DNA from: an uncultured Acetatifactor sp.
GTDB taxonomy: Bacteria; Bacillota; Clostridia; Lachnospirales; Lachnospiraceae
DNA: 64,000 nt
Direction of reading: 5' to 3'
Assembly: GCA_910589035.1 (NCBI GenBank)
Contig: CAJUSI010000009.1
Location: 83,831-147,830, forward strand
Part shown: positions 8,485-18,084 of the stretch, piece after piece
Layout of the letters: every line of letters starts with the position of its first letter
Numbering within the stretch: position 1 is the first letter of the stretch
The notes under the pieces: generated by a model
What the model was told of the DNA's origin: nothing
The model's database searches: none
Seen by the model: only the letters and a program-made list of their open reading frames with translations
Position numbers and translations under genes: made by a program

Positions 8485-9618
8485 ATGGAAGTGAAGAGAA
8501 AAATATTGCTGAATCCGGGACCGGCAACCACAACGGACAGCGTTAAGATGGCGCAGATTGTTCCGGATATCTGCCCGAGAGAAAAAGAATTTGCAGGAAT
8601 GATGAGAGAAATTCGCGAGGATTTGGTGCGCATCGTGCACGGAGACCCGGAGAAATATACGTCTGTGCTGTTCTGCGGTTCCGGGACAATATGTATGGAC
8701 ATATGCCTGAATTCCCTGCTGCCGGAAAACAAAAAGATTTTGGTCATCAACAACGGCGCATATAGCCAGAGGGCGGCAGAAATATGCCGCTACTATAATC
8801 TCCCGTTTACTGATCTGCAGTTTAAAGTGGATCAACTGCCGGATTTAAAAGAGATAGAACAGAAACTGCAGGAAGGAGATATTGCGCTGGTTTATGCCAC
8901 ACACAACGAAACCGGAACGGGAATTCTAAATCCCATCCGCGCAATAGGGGAGCTTGCGCACCGGTACGGGGCAATACTCGTGGCGGATACCACCTCCAGC
9001 TATGGGATGATTCCCATCCACATAGAAAAAGATAATATAGACTTTTGCATGGCCTCCTCCCAGAAGGGACTGATGGCTATGACAGGCGTTTCCTTTATTA
9101 TAGGAAACCGGGAATGGATTCGGAAGTCCGGGGAGTACAAGAAACGCTCTTATTACTGTAATCTGTATATGCAGTACGACTTTTTTGAGAGGACGGGGGA
9201 GATGCACTTCACGCCGCCGGTGCAGACTGTTTATGCCCTGAAGCAGGCAATTCGCGAATACTTTGCGGAAGGGGAACAGAAGAAATGGGAGCGCCACACA
9301 CAGGTGTGCGAGGCCATTCACCAGGGGCTGGAGGAGCTGGGGTTTCGGGAAGTGATTCGGAGAGAATGGCAGTCGGGACTGGTGGTTTCAGTAAAATATC
9401 CTGCGGATGAGCACTGGAACTTCGAGAAAGTGCACGATTATTGCTATGAGAGAGGATTTACAATATACCCGGGGAAAATAGCGGATGCGGATACATTCCG
9501 CCTGTGCGCCCTGGGAGCCATCACGGCGGGAGATATCCGGGATTTCTTTAAGGTTTTCAGGGAAGCGCTGCAAAAGATGCAAATCCGCGTTCCTGCTGTC
9601 TATGGGACAGAGGCTTAA
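8485..9618 (+). CDS. phnW: 2-aminoethylphosphonate-pyruvate transaminase (PhnW/AepZ type)
   Basis: A 377-residue class V PLP aminotransferase. It begins ILLNPGPATTTDSVK as in PhnW, carries Asp168 in VADTTSSYG and Schiff-base Lys194 in SSQKGL, and ends with RLCALGAI near the C-terminus as in the family. In biosynthesis this enzyme converts phosphonoacetaldehyde to 2-aminoethylphosphonate. PEP mutase lies 120 bases downstream and phosphonopyruvate decarboxylase at 30348, so the direction here should be biosynthetic; no phosphonatase (PhnX) is seen. The family call is strong. Confidence 0.88.
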   Translation: MEVKRKILLNPGPATTTDSVKMAQIVPDICPREKEFAGMMREIREDLVRIVHGDPEKYTSVLFCGSGTICMDICLNSLLPENKKILVINNGAYSQRAAEICRYYNLPFTDLQFKVDQLPDLKEIEQKLQEGDIALVYATHNETGTGILNPIRAIGELAHRYGAILVADTTSSYGMIPIHIEKDNIDFCMASSQKGLMAMTGVSFIIGNREWIRKSGEYKKRSYYCNLYMQYDFFERTGEMHFTPPVQTVYALKQAIREYFAEGEQKKWERHTQVCEAIHQGLEELGFREVIRREWQSGLVVSVKYPADEHWNFEKVHDYCYERGFTIYPGKIADADTFRLCALGAITAGDIRDFFKVFREALQKMQIRVPAVYGTEA

Positions 9619-9700
9619 AACAAACTGAAAGAAAGCCTGTAAAAGAGCTTTAAAGAAGCCTGAGAAAGAGCCTTAAAAGTCTTAAAAAAGAAGCGGAATG
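9619..9700 (+). repeat. Degenerate purine-rich tandem repeats in the phnW-pepM gap
   Basis: The gap repeats two alternating degenerate units, AAAGAAGCCTG and AAAGAGCCTTA, for roughly 70 bases, giving a period near 24. No coding frame or terminator is evident. It may be a slippage-derived spacer. The ribosome site GTTAGGAGA for pepM lies beyond it. Confidence 0.5.
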
Positions 9701-9737
9701 TGACTGAGAACAGACAGTATTTTGTTAGGAGACAACT

Positions 9738-11033
9738 ATGGCAACAGTATATACATGCTTTTGCACGGATGTCATTCATGAGGGGCATCTCAATATTATT
9801 CGGAATGCGGCGCGATACGGGGAAGTAATCGTGGGAGTGCTGAGCGATGAGGCGGTGATACGATATGGCCGATTCCCCATCATCGACGTTGAGAAGAGAA
9901 TGGAGATGGTGCGAAACATCGAGGGCGTCAGCCGCGTTACGGTTCAAAGTGAAATAATGTACGACAATGTCTTTGAAAACCTGAGACCGGACTATATTGT
10001 GCACGGAGACAACTGGCTGCGGGGACCGGAGAGCTTTATCCGCCAAAACGTACTGGACAACATTCAGAAATACGGCGGAGAACTGATCGAAGTCCCGTAC
10101 ACATATAGTGACGAAATCAGAAAAATAGACGACACTGTGAAGGAAAAGCTGGCCATGCCGGAATATCGCAGAAAACGGCTGAGACAACTGCTGAAATTAT
10201 GCCCTGTTGTGAAGGCGATGGAAGTGCACAGCGGATTGACTGGACTGATTGTGGAGAAAACAGTGGTGGAAAATGACAAATCCCTGGATCAATTTGACGC
10301 CATGTGGATTTCCAGCCTGTGCGATTCCACGGTAAAAGGGAAACCGGACATTGAACTTGTGGACATGTCCTCACGCATACGCACCATAGACGACGTCATG
10401 GACGTCACGACCAAACCGATTATTCTGGACGGAGATACCGGCGGCCTGATCGAACATTTTGTCTATAATGTCAGAACCCTGGAGAGAATCGGGGTATCTG
10501 CCGTCATCATAGAGGACAAAAAAGGAATCAAGAGAAATTCACTGTTCGGCACGGAAGTGGAGCAGACGCAGGACTCGATGGAGGACTTCTGCGCGAAGAT
10601 AAAAGCCGGAAAAGAGGCGCTGCGAACCGGAGAATTTATGATTATCGCCAGAATTGAGAGCCTGATTTTGGAGAAGGGAATGGAGGATGCCCTGAACCGG
10701 GCCTCCGCATATGTAAGGGCAGGCGCGGATGCGATCATGATCCACTCGCGGAAGACAGAGCCGGATGAAATTTTTGAATTCTGCGACCGATTTCGAGCAG
10801 AAGACAGAGAGACTCCCATTGTGGTGGTCCCCACCACATTTCACAGCGTGACGGAGCAGGAGCTGCAGAATCACGGGGTGAATATTGTGATATATGCCAA
10901 CCAGTTCCTGCGCAGCGCATTTCCCGCCATGCAGCGGACAGCGGATTTGATACTGAGAAACCACCGGGCCCTGGAGGCGGACAGACAATGCATGCCGTTT
11001 CGGGACATTATTACACTGATTGATGAGATATAG
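9738..11033 (+). CDS. pepM: Phosphoenolpyruvate mutase fused to a cytidylyltransferase-like domain
   Basis: A 431-residue two-domain protein. Residues 1-130 are a HIGH-type nucleotidyltransferase-like domain (HEGH at 14-17). Residues 150-431 are PEP mutase of the isocitrate lyase superfamily, with DGDTGG at 231-236 and the diagnostic EDKKGIKRNS at 259-268. PEP mutase rearranges phosphoenolpyruvate to phosphonopyruvate, forming the C-P bond that starts almost all phosphonate synthesis. The decarboxylase that pulls this unfavourable step forward is at 30348 in the same locus. AGGAGA precedes the ATG. The fused N-terminal domain is known from other PepM proteins; its role in this one is not established by sequence alone. 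Confidence 0.93.
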   Translation: MATVYTCFCTDVIHEGHLNIIRNAARYGEVIVGVLSDEAVIRYGRFPIIDVEKRMEMVRNIEGVSRVTVQSEIMYDNVFENLRPDYIVHGDNWLRGPESFIRQNVLDNIQKYGGELIEVPYTYSDEIRKIDDTVKEKLAMPEYRRKRLRQLLKLCPVVKAMEVHSGLTGLIVEKTVVENDKSLDQFDAMWISSLCDSTVKGKPDIELVDMSSRIRTIDDVMDVTTKPIILDGDTGGLIEHFVYNVRTLERIGVSAVIIEDKKGIKRNSLFGTEVEQTQDSMEDFCAKIKAGKEALRTGEFMIIARIESLILEKGMEDALNRASAYVRAGADAIMIHSRKTEPDEIFEFCDRFRAEDRETPIVVVPTTFHSVTEQELQNHGVNIVIYANQFLRSAFPAMQRTADLILRNHRALEADRQCMPFRDIITLIDEI

Positions 11034-11040
11034 GAGAGAT

Positions 11041-11739
11041 ATGGACAAGGAAATTGCAGTCATTATGGCGGCCGGGCTGGGAAGCCGCATGCTGCCTCTC
11101 ACAGAGAACACACCTAAGCCATTGATACAGATTCACGGCGTCTCGATGATTGAGACAGTGATCCGCGGCCTGCGCCGGAGAAAAATAGAGGACATTTTTA
11201 TCGTCGTCGGTTATCTGAAAGAACAATTCCTGCCCCTGTGCCAAAAATACCCGGGAATTGTCCTGATCGAAAATAAGGAATATGCCACCAGGAACAATAT
11301 TGCCTCCGTCTATGCGGCGAGAAATGTGATGCGGAGCAACAACTGCTTTATATGCGAAGCGGATCTGTATGTGAAGGAACCGGCTGTCTTTTCCGGCGAG
11401 CTGCCCCAATCCTGTTATTTCGCCAAGTTTTGCCCGGGATACACAGAGGACTGGATATTTGAGACGGATGAAACGCTTCGCATCCGCCGGATTCGTACCG
11501 GGGGGACCGACAAATATAAAATGGCGGGAATCTCTTATTTCACAAAAAAGGATGCGGACAGAATCGCCGATGCCATAGAGAGGGCATATGAGGCGGGCGG
11601 AAATGAAAACTGTTTTTGGGATGAGATTGTGGATCGGCAGTTGACGGATCTCAATCTTGTAATCTACCCCATTGAGGAATCGGCAATTCTGGAAATAGAC
11701 ACGGAGAGAGAACTGGACGAAGTGCAGCGTGCGCTGTGA
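11041..11739 (+). CDS. Phosphonate-type cytidylyltransferase (PntC-like)
   Basis: A 232-residue nucleotidyltransferase starting MDKEIAVIMAAGLGSRMLPLT, with NTPKPLI next and a metal-site Asp in CEADLY. It lies 7 bases after pepM, whose stop is just before its AGGAGAG ribosome site, so it is tightly coupled to phosphonate formation. PntC-type enzymes make CMP-2-aminoethylphosphonate from CTP for attachment to glycans or lipids. An earlier ATG at 11023 overlaps pepM and lacks a ribosome site. The nucleotidyltransferase family is certain; the AEP substrate is inferred from the neighbours. Confidence 0.78.
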   Translation: MDKEIAVIMAAGLGSRMLPLTENTPKPLIQIHGVSMIETVIRGLRRRKIEDIFIVVGYLKEQFLPLCQKYPGIVLIENKEYATRNNIASVYAARNVMRSNNCFICEADLYVKEPAVFSGELPQSCYFAKFCPGYTEDWIFETDETLRIRRIRTGGTDKYKMAGISYFTKKDADRIADAIERAYEAGGNENCFWDEIVDRQLTDLNLVIYPIEESAILEIDTERELDEVQRAL

Positions 11740-11754
11740 ATAGTGGGAGACGCT

Positions 11755-13371
11755 ATGATAAGTGTAATTATTCCTGTATACAACGTGGAGAAATATATAG
11801 ACCAATGTCTGGAGAGCGTTGTCGGGCAGACTTGCGGGGATCTGGAGATTATCATTATATATGATAATTCTTCGGACGACAGCTATGCGCACTGCCTGGC
11901 CTGGAGCCGGAGAGATAAACGCATTCAGCTTATTGTGAATCAAAAAAGAGGAGGGCTCGCGGCAGCCAGAAATCTCGGCGTGTCCAGAGCGACCGGCGAG
12001 TATGTCTTATTTGTGGACTCGGACGACTGGCTGGATCCCCGCTATATAGAGATGATGCGGGACATCATCGCCCGCACAGGGGCCGACTTCGTCGCCAGCA
12101 GCTCCTATTACGAAGCTACACCGGACAATGTGAGCATCCGCCACGGAATGCCGGAGGGACTGTACCAGACAGAAGAGATGCGGCAGCTCCTTTTATGCGG
12201 TGACTTTGTCACAATGTGGAAGAAAATGTATCGAAGAGAATGGTTGCTGGAACACCGGTTGATGCAGCCGGAACTTTTTCATTATGAGGATTGGGGAACC
12301 TATCCGTTATTGGTTGCAAGCGCCGGAACCGTTTATGTGTCTGAAGTACCTGGCGTGTATTACAGGCTGGAAAGGGAAGGAAGCTTATCGTTCGACAATG
12401 AAACAGATATTTTGACCGATTTTAGGGAAGCGCTGCAGTTTATGTTTGACTATTTGGATAAGCATGAAGCGGAGGCCATGGAAGGGGCAACCGTGAAGTA
12501 TTATTGCCTCAGAGACTATTATGGGAGGATGCTTACGAATATAAAAAGTAAAAATCTGCAGGCAGGAAAAGTGTTGGAAGATACAAAAAAGCAATTATTG
12601 GTTCCAAGATTCGGGGAGTTTGATTTTGCCGCAGTAAATTGTCTGATCATGGGCAGTTTTTCCTTGCGCTGGGAAGTACAAAAGGGATGTCTGATGGACT
12701 CCAAAGCGGAGAAGCATTTTTGCTTTTCCAGTTTGATCGCGGCTCTTGCGAAGAAGGGAAATCAGCATATAGTACATGAGAATCCTTTTCGTAAACTGCA
12801 AATAGAACAGGAAATGGAGGCAGATTTATTACAGACAATAGAGGAAGCCGATGACAGAACATGGGTTTTTCTTGACTTTATGGAAGAAAGGTTTGACGTG
12901 CTGGAACTGGAAGACGGTGTCTACGTGACAGAGAGCGATGCTTATCAGGAATCCAATTTGAAAAATTTGCAGTATGCAAGGAGAATGAAAAGCGGCAGCC
13001 CTGAACATATGGCTTTGTGGAAGCAGGCGTGTGAAAAATTTGTGCTGGCTCTGAAAAAACATATCAATCCGGAACGGATTGTCCTGGTGAAGAACAGAAT
13101 GTCATACGTTTACGGCAACTTCTCTGAAAGGCAGCCATATGATAATGAGCTCAAAATCAAGTCTGTCAATCAGATGCTGGAACGAATGGAAGACTTTTTT
13201 ATGGAACGCATGCCTGGCATAATGATTGTGGAGAATGACACAAACTATTTATTTACGGATCACCGCTTCCGTATGGGGTGTTGTCCTGAGTACGCAAATA
13301 ATGCATGGTATATGAAAATTGGTTTGCAGATATTTGAAAAAATATTTCATGAGTGGGAGGAAAAGCAATGA
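11755..13371 (+). CDS. Family 2 glycosyltransferase with long C-terminal extension
   Basis: A 538-residue protein. The first 230 residues are a GT2 inverting glycosyltransferase: ISVIIPVYNVEKYIDQCLES at the start, the metal-binding VDSDDWLDP, and FHYEDWGTYPL as the catalytic-base region. The remaining 300 residues are of unknown fold and have no obvious membrane segment. ATG 11755 is preferred, with GTGGGAG ahead; a GTG at 11743 is within that ribosome site. The stop overlaps the next start as ATGA, implying translational coupling with the epimerase. It should add a sugar to the surface glycan; which sugar is unknown. Confidence 0.8.
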   Translation: MISVIIPVYNVEKYIDQCLESVVGQTCGDLEIIIIYDNSSDDSYAHCLAWSRRDKRIQLIVNQKRGGLAAARNLGVSRATGEYVLFVDSDDWLDPRYIEMMRDIIARTGADFVASSSYYEATPDNVSIRHGMPEGLYQTEEMRQLLLCGDFVTMWKKMYRREWLLEHRLMQPELFHYEDWGTYPLLVASAGTVYVSEVPGVYYRLEREGSLSFDNETDILTDFREALQFMFDYLDKHEAEAMEGATVKYYCLRDYYGRMLTNIKSKNLQAGKVLEDTKKQLLVPRFGEFDFAAVNCLIMGSFSLRWEVQKGCLMDSKAEKHFCFSSLIAALAKKGNQHIVHENPFRKLQIEQEMEADLLQTIEEADDRTWVFLDFMEERFDVLELEDGVYVTESDAYQESNLKNLQYARRMKSGSPEHMALWKQACEKFVLALKKHINPERIVLVKNRMSYVYGNFSERQPYDNELKIKSVNQMLERMEDFFMERMPGIMIVENDTNYLFTDHRFRMGCCPEYANNAWYMKIGLQIFEKIFHEWEEKQ

Positions 13372-14339
13372 AGTATATGGTAGTGGGAGGGGCCGGCTTT
13401 ATAGGAAGCCATGTGACAAAGAGCCTGATGGCGGAAGAACGGAATTCACAGATATTTGTCTATGATAATTTCTCATCGGGAAAGAGAGAACATTTGCAGG
13501 AAATACTGGACGATAAAAGGCTGCACATTGTGGAAGGGGATATCAAAGACCTGGAACAGTTGACAAAAGCCATGGAGGGAGTGGATATCGTATACAGTCT
13601 GGCGTCCAATCCCGATATTTCCAAAGCGATTTCGCAGCCGGATATTGATTTCTGGGAAGGAACCTATCTGATCAACAACGTATTGGAAGCCATGCGAAAA
13701 AACAGGGTGAAGAACCTGATTTACGCTTCGGGAAGCGGTGTATACGGGGATGTTGGCGCAACTGTGACGGACGAGGACTTTTCCCCTATGCTGCCTTCCT
13801 CTACTTATGGCGCCAGCAAGCTGGCATGCGAGGCGCTGATCTGTTCCTACTGCAAAATGTTTGATATGAACGCGGGAGCTTTTCGGTTTGCGAATGTAGT
13901 TGGGCCGAATCAGACCCACGGAGTCGGATATGATTTTTTGCAGAAATTAGAGGATAACCCGAAGCGATTGCAAATACTTGGGGATGGAAGACAAAGTAAA
14001 TCCTATATCCATATTGAGGATATAGTAAATGCGCTGAGAACTGTGGAAAAAAGGGCGCTGTATGGGTATAACTACTACAATGTGGCTACGCTGGATCATA
14101 TTACGGTCACTGAGATTGCAGATATCACGGTTAGAATCATGGGACTGCAGAATGTGGAATACCGTTATACCGGCGGAGACAGGGGATGGAAGGGAGATGT
14201 CCCGATTGTGCGGCTGAACTCGCAGAAAATCAGAAAACTGGGGTGGGCGAACCGCTATACGACAGAGCAGGCCATCGAGATGTCGGTAACATCAATGTAT
14301 GAAAATATGAAAAGCAGACAGGGAGAGGTAGATAGATGA
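13368..14339 (+). CDS. NAD-dependent sugar epimerase/dehydratase
   Basis: A 323-residue extended SDR enzyme. MVVGGAGFIGSHV is the NAD-binding motif, YASGSGVYG carries the catalytic Ser, and STYGASK the Tyr-Lys pair. The family includes UDP-glucose 4-epimerase and GDP-sugar epimerases. It is locked into the operon by overlaps on both sides: ATGA with the glycosyltransferase before, and 4 bases with hddA after. Being directly upstream of GDP-heptose genes, it may act on GDP-heptose or a related donor, but this is inference. Confidence 0.8.
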   Translation: MKYMVVGGAGFIGSHVTKSLMAEERNSQIFVYDNFSSGKREHLQEILDDKRLHIVEGDIKDLEQLTKAMEGVDIVYSLASNPDISKAISQPDIDFWEGTYLINNVLEAMRKNRVKNLIYASGSGVYGDVGATVTDEDFSPMLPSSTYGASKLACEALICSYCKMFDMNAGAFRFANVVGPNQTHGVGYDFLQKLEDNPKRLQILGDGRQSKSYIHIEDIVNALRTVEKRALYGYNYYNVATLDHITVTEIADITVRIMGLQNVEYRYTGGDRGWKGDVPIVRLNSQKIRKLGWANRYTTEQAIEMSVTSMYENMKSRQGEVDR

Positions 14340-15310
14340 TTATTGCGAGAAGTCCACTGCGAATTACCCTGGGTGGCGGGGGAACCGATCTAGCATCCTA
14401 CTACGAAAAAAGAGAGGGCTTCCTGATATCTGCTGCGATAGATAAGTATGTATACATATTGATAAACAGAACCTTCGATCAATCGCTTCTGCTGAAATAC
14501 TCCAGGCTGGAGCGGGTAAGGGATGCCTCGGAACTACAGCATCCCATTGTACGGGAGGCGCTGAAGCTGGTCGAGTTGACAAACAGTCCTCTTGAGATAT
14601 GTTCTATGGCGGATATCCCTGCAGGAACAGGCCTGGGCTCCTCCAGCACCTTTACAACGGCATTGCTGAGGGCGCTTCACGGTTACAAAGGAGATTTTGT
14701 GGGGAAAAGGCAGCTGGCGGAGGAGGCCTGTGAGATAGAGATCGAACGTTTGGGAGAACCTATCGGTAAGCAGGATCAGTACATTTCAACGTATGGAGGA
14801 ATTACCTGTATGAGTATTCAGAAGGATGGTTTTGTCCAGGTGGAGCCGCTGAATATGTCGCAGGAGACAATGTACAATCTGGAGGACAACCTGATTCTTT
14901 TCTTTACAGGATATTCTCATTCCGCGGGAAATATTCTGGAGGAGCAGGACAAAAAGAGTAAGAAAAATGATGAAGATATGTTGAGGAACCTTGATTTTGT
15001 AAAGCAGATGGGGCTGGACAGCAGAAACGCGCTGGAGAAGGGGGACTTAAACAAATTTGCGGAGATTATGAACATTCACTGGGAGTACAAGAAAAAGCGT
15101 TCCGGAGGTATGAGCAACCCGAAGATTGACGAATGGTATGAGTATGCGCTGAAGAATGGGGCGTTGGGGGGAAAGCTGATCGGCGCGGGAGGCGGGGGCT
15201 TTCTGATGTTCTATGCCAATGACAAGGTGAGACTGAGGAGCGCGTTAAACACCGTCGGACTGGAGGAGGTCCGTTTCCGCTTTGAGAAGGAGGGGGCAAA
15301 ATTATTGTAG
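14336..15310 (+). CDS. hddA: D-glycero-alpha-D-manno-heptose 7-phosphate kinase
   Basis: A 324-residue GHMP kinase. It opens with IIARSPLRITLGGGGTDLAS, has the ATP-binding motif IPAGTGLGSSSTFTTALL near residues 95-112, and the C-terminal glycine loop GGKLIGAGGGGFLMF. This combination is typical of HddA, which phosphorylates heptose 7-phosphate at the 1-position for the GDP-heptose route. Its partners hddC-gmhB and gmhA follow at once, which makes the assignment firm. GGGAGAG precedes the start inside the end of the previous gene. Confidence 0.88.
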   Translation: MIIARSPLRITLGGGGTDLASYYEKREGFLISAAIDKYVYILINRTFDQSLLLKYSRLERVRDASELQHPIVREALKLVELTNSPLEICSMADIPAGTGLGSSSTFTTALLRALHGYKGDFVGKRQLAEEACEIEIERLGEPIGKQDQYISTYGGITCMSIQKDGFVQVEPLNMSQETMYNLEDNLILFFTGYSHSAGNILEEQDKKSKKNDEDMLRNLDFVKQMGLDSRNALEKGDLNKFAEIMNIHWEYKKKRSGGMSNPKIDEWYEYALKNGALGGKLIGAGGGGFLMFYANDKVRLRSALNTVGLEEVRFRFEKEGAKLL

Positions 15311-15312
15311 GC

Positions 15313-16689
15313 ATGGATAATGGGATAGATACGGATATTGTGATGGATACACAGGTGGTTGTACTGATGGGGGGATTGGGCACCCGCTTAGGGCTGGCGG
15401 ATCGCCCGAAGACCATGGCGGACATCGATGGACACCCGTTTTTTGATTATCAATTTAAGCTGCTGAGGCGGTGGAAATTCTATAAGTTCCTGTTTCTGGT
15501 GGGATATCAGGCGGATTGCATAGAAGATTATTACGGAGACGGTTCCCGGTGGCAGGTGAACATCCAGTATTCATATGACGGGCCCAACCAGCTGGGGACA
15601 GGTGGAGCTCTTAAGAATGCGGAGGGAAAGCTGGAAGAAAATTTTCTGTTGATTTATGGCGACTCTTTTATGGATATCGATTATCAGGAGACTGTATATC
15701 GATATTTTATGGAAAGGGCAGCGGGAATGTCCGGGATTATGACGATACTTCGAAATGAAAACCGATATGACAGCAGCAATGTGGAATATCGGGAAGGAAA
15801 GCTTCTGCTGTATGATAAGGTTCATACAAACGATAGAATGCAATATATTGATTACGGCGTATCCATGCTGTCAAGATCAATTCTTGCCGATGCGGAGAGG
15901 AACAGAAAATTTGAATTGGCAGAGCTTGTGACGGCCCTGTCAAAGAAGGGTAAGCTTGCGGCTCAAGTGGTATCCAAGAGGTTTTATGAGATCGGAAATC
16001 CGACATCTTTGCAGGAATTCTGCACTTATGCTCAAAAGCGGTTCCGTGGGAAGAGGCCTGCAATTTTTTTTGACCGCGACGGGGTGATCAATGAGCTTTC
16101 TTACAATGATGACATTGAGCAGCTTGATTCCCCCTTTAAACCGGAAGAGTTCGTGTATAAGCCAGGCGTGATAAAGACTTTATTGTCCATTCAAAGGAAA
16201 GGATACTATATTTTCATCATTACGAATCAGCCGGCGGCTGCAAAGGGGAAAACTTCTCTTGCCAGACTGTATGATCTGAATACATGGATGATGCAGGACT
16301 TACAGGAGAAAGGCGTATCCGTTGAATTTGTGAGCATGTGTCCCCATCATCCCACAGGGGAAAAGAGGACCGGATATCCTTTTTTGGTCAAAGCATGTGG
16401 ATGCCGGAAGCCTGAGGCCGGGATGGTGACAGACTTAATGCAGGTATACAACATTGACCAGGGCAGTTCATTTCTGGTAGGGGATTCCTATACAGATGTG
16501 ATTACGGGAAAAAAAGCAGGATTGAAGACAGTTTTGCTGGGTATGCCGAAGTGTGACGCATGTCAGCGGCTGCTGGGGAATCGTCCTGATTTTATTATTG
16601 AAGATATGACTGCATTGGAGAAAATCATTGCAAAATGGAAAACGGGAGGAATTGAGAATGTATCAGGAGTATATCGAGAACTATCTTGA
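15313..16689 (+). CDS. Fusion of heptose-1-phosphate nucleotidyltransferase (HddC) and heptose bisphosphate phosphatase (GmhB)
   Basis: A 458-residue two-domain enzyme. Residues 10-240 are a sugar nucleotidyltransferase (VVVLMGGLGTRLG, GDSFMDID), expected to make GDP-heptose. Residues 248-450 are a HAD phosphatase: IFFDRDGVINE with Asp254 and Asp256, the GmhB zinc site built from Cys343, His345 or His346, Cys362 and Cys364, and GDSYTDV at 390. GmhB removes the 7-phosphate. In many bacteria these are separate genes, so the fusion itself supports that they act in one pathway. It starts 2 bases after hddA and overlaps gmhA by 32 bases. Confidence 0.87.
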   Translation: MDNGIDTDIVMDTQVVVLMGGLGTRLGLADRPKTMADIDGHPFFDYQFKLLRRWKFYKFLFLVGYQADCIEDYYGDGSRWQVNIQYSYDGPNQLGTGGALKNAEGKLEENFLLIYGDSFMDIDYQETVYRYFMERAAGMSGIMTILRNENRYDSSNVEYREGKLLLYDKVHTNDRMQYIDYGVSMLSRSILADAERNRKFELAELVTALSKKGKLAAQVVSKRFYEIGNPTSLQEFCTYAQKRFRGKRPAIFFDRDGVINELSYNDDIEQLDSPFKPEEFVYKPGVIKTLLSIQRKGYYIFIITNQPAAAKGKTSLARLYDLNTWMMQDLQEKGVSVEFVSMCPHHPTGEKRTGYPFLVKACGCRKPEAGMVTDLMQVYNIDQGSSFLVGDSYTDVITGKKAGLKTVLLGMPKCDACQRLLGNRPDFIIEDMTALEKIIAKWKTGGIENVSGVYRELS

Positions 16690-17236
16690 GGAGACAAAGA
16701 AGATTGCGGCTCAGGTTTCTGTGGAAGATATCAATCGAAGCGCGGAAATCTTAAAAGCGGTCAGAGAGCAGGGGGGGAGATTATTTATTTTAGGCGCGGG
16801 AGGAAGTGCGGCGAATGCCGCCCACGCAGTAAATGATTTTCGAAAGATCGGCGGGATCGAAAGCTATGCTCCAACGGATAATGTGGCGGAACTGAGCGCA
16901 AGGACAAACGATGAGGGGTGGCATACGACATTTGTGGAATGGCTTAAGACTTCAAAATTGTCGAGCAGAGATGCCGTTATGGTTCTGTCCGTGGGTGGGG
17001 GAAGCGAGAAAGCGTCTTTGAATATTGTATATGCACTGAAGCTGGCAAGACAGCGCGATGCGAAAGTGATATCCATTGTTTCAAGGGATGGAGGGTATGC
17101 CAGAGAAGTGTCGGATGCGTGTGTGCTGGTGCCGGTGGTATCTGAAGAACGGATTACTCCCCATGCGGAGGGATGGCAGGGGATCATCTGGCATTTGCTG
17201 GTTAACGCTATTGACCAGAGCACTATTGCCATATAA
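16658..17236 (+). CDS. gmhA: Sedoheptulose-7-phosphate isomerase
   Basis: A 192-residue SIS-domain protein. LFILGAGGSAANAAHAVNDF is the sugar-phosphate loop of GmhA, and ITPHAEGWQGIIWHLL near the C-terminus carries the active-site histidine region. It converts sedoheptulose 7-phosphate to D-glycero-D-manno-heptose 7-phosphate, the entry to heptose synthesis. ATG 16658 follows GGGAGGA at a good distance. It overlaps the end of the hddC-gmhB fusion, so all heptose genes are translationally linked. Confidence 0.9.
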   Translation: MYQEYIENYLEETKKIAAQVSVEDINRSAEILKAVREQGGRLFILGAGGSAANAAHAVNDFRKIGGIESYAPTDNVAELSARTNDEGWHTTFVEWLKTSKLSSRDAVMVLSVGGGSEKASLNIVYALKLARQRDAKVISIVSRDGGYAREVSDACVLVPVVSEERITPHAEGWQGIIWHLLVNAIDQSTIAI

Positions 17237-17305
17237 ATTGCAGCAGGAAGATGGCAGAAGGAGCGGCAGGATTTTTGGTACAGGGTGAAAGGAATGGAGT
17301 TAAGG

Positions 17306-18028
17306 ATGGAACTGCGAGACTTAAAGACGACAGTGTATGCAGATGGTGCAGACATAGAGGGAATGGTTGAGGTGGCAAAAAAAGGATTTGTAAAGGGATT
17401 TACAACGAATCCGACATTGATGAAAAAAGCGGGTATCACCAGTTATACAGATTTTGTGCAAAATGTGATAAAGGAGATACCAGAGCTGCCGATCTCTTTT
17501 GAGGTGTTTGCGGATGATTTTGAGACGATGGAAAAGGAAGCATTGGTCTTAGCCGGGTATGGAAAGAATGTCTTTGTGAAGATACCAATTACAAATTCCA
17601 GGGGGATGTCCAGCGTACCGCTGATTGAAAGACTTTCCAGAAGAGGCGTCAATCTGAATGTGACGGCGGTCTTTACAGTAGAACAGACGAAGAATGTATT
17701 GGAGGTTCTGAAGGAAGGGACAGAAAACATCATTTCTGTCTTTGCAGGCAGGATTGCCGATGCGGGAGTCGATCCGGAGAGCATTATGCGGGAGGTCGCT
17801 GAACTGTGCAGAGGAAAAAAGGGCGTCATGAGTTTGTGGGCAAGCTGCAGAGAAGTGTTTAACATTGTGCAGGCGGACCGATGCGGTGCGGACATTATCA
17901 CAGTGACGAATGACCTGCTGGCAAAGCTGGGAAATATGGGAAAAGACCTGGAGCAGTTTTCACTGGAAACCGTTCAGATGTTTGAGCGGGACGGCAGGAG
18001 TCTGGGATTTTCGATTATAGAGGAATAG
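17306..18028 (+). CDS. Transaldolase (small TalB/FSA-type)
   Basis: A 240-residue class I aldolase of the transaldolase/fructose-6-phosphate aldolase family. FTTNPTLMKKAG near residue 32, the Schiff-base Lys in VFVKIPITN, and LNVTAVFTVEQ are family landmarks. It follows gmhA by 69 bases and may raise the supply of sedoheptulose 7-phosphate for heptose synthesis, which is inference. The start could also be ATG 17294 or even GTG 17285; 17306 is chosen because GGAG lies 6-7 bases before it and because the protein then begins MELRDLK as relatives do. Confidence 0.8.
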   Translation: MELRDLKTTVYADGADIEGMVEVAKKGFVKGFTTNPTLMKKAGITSYTDFVQNVIKEIPELPISFEVFADDFETMEKEALVLAGYGKNVFVKIPITNSRGMSSVPLIERLSRRGVNLNVTAVFTVEQTKNVLEVLKEGTENIISVFAGRIADAGVDPESIMREVAELCRGKKGVMSLWASCREVFNIVQADRCGADIITVTNDLLAKLGNMGKDLEQFSLETVQMFERDGRSLGFSIIEE

Positions 18029-18084
18029 AAAATAAGGGCTGAGGCGAAGAAGGGCAAAGTTTTTATGGAAAGGAAGATTGAGTT

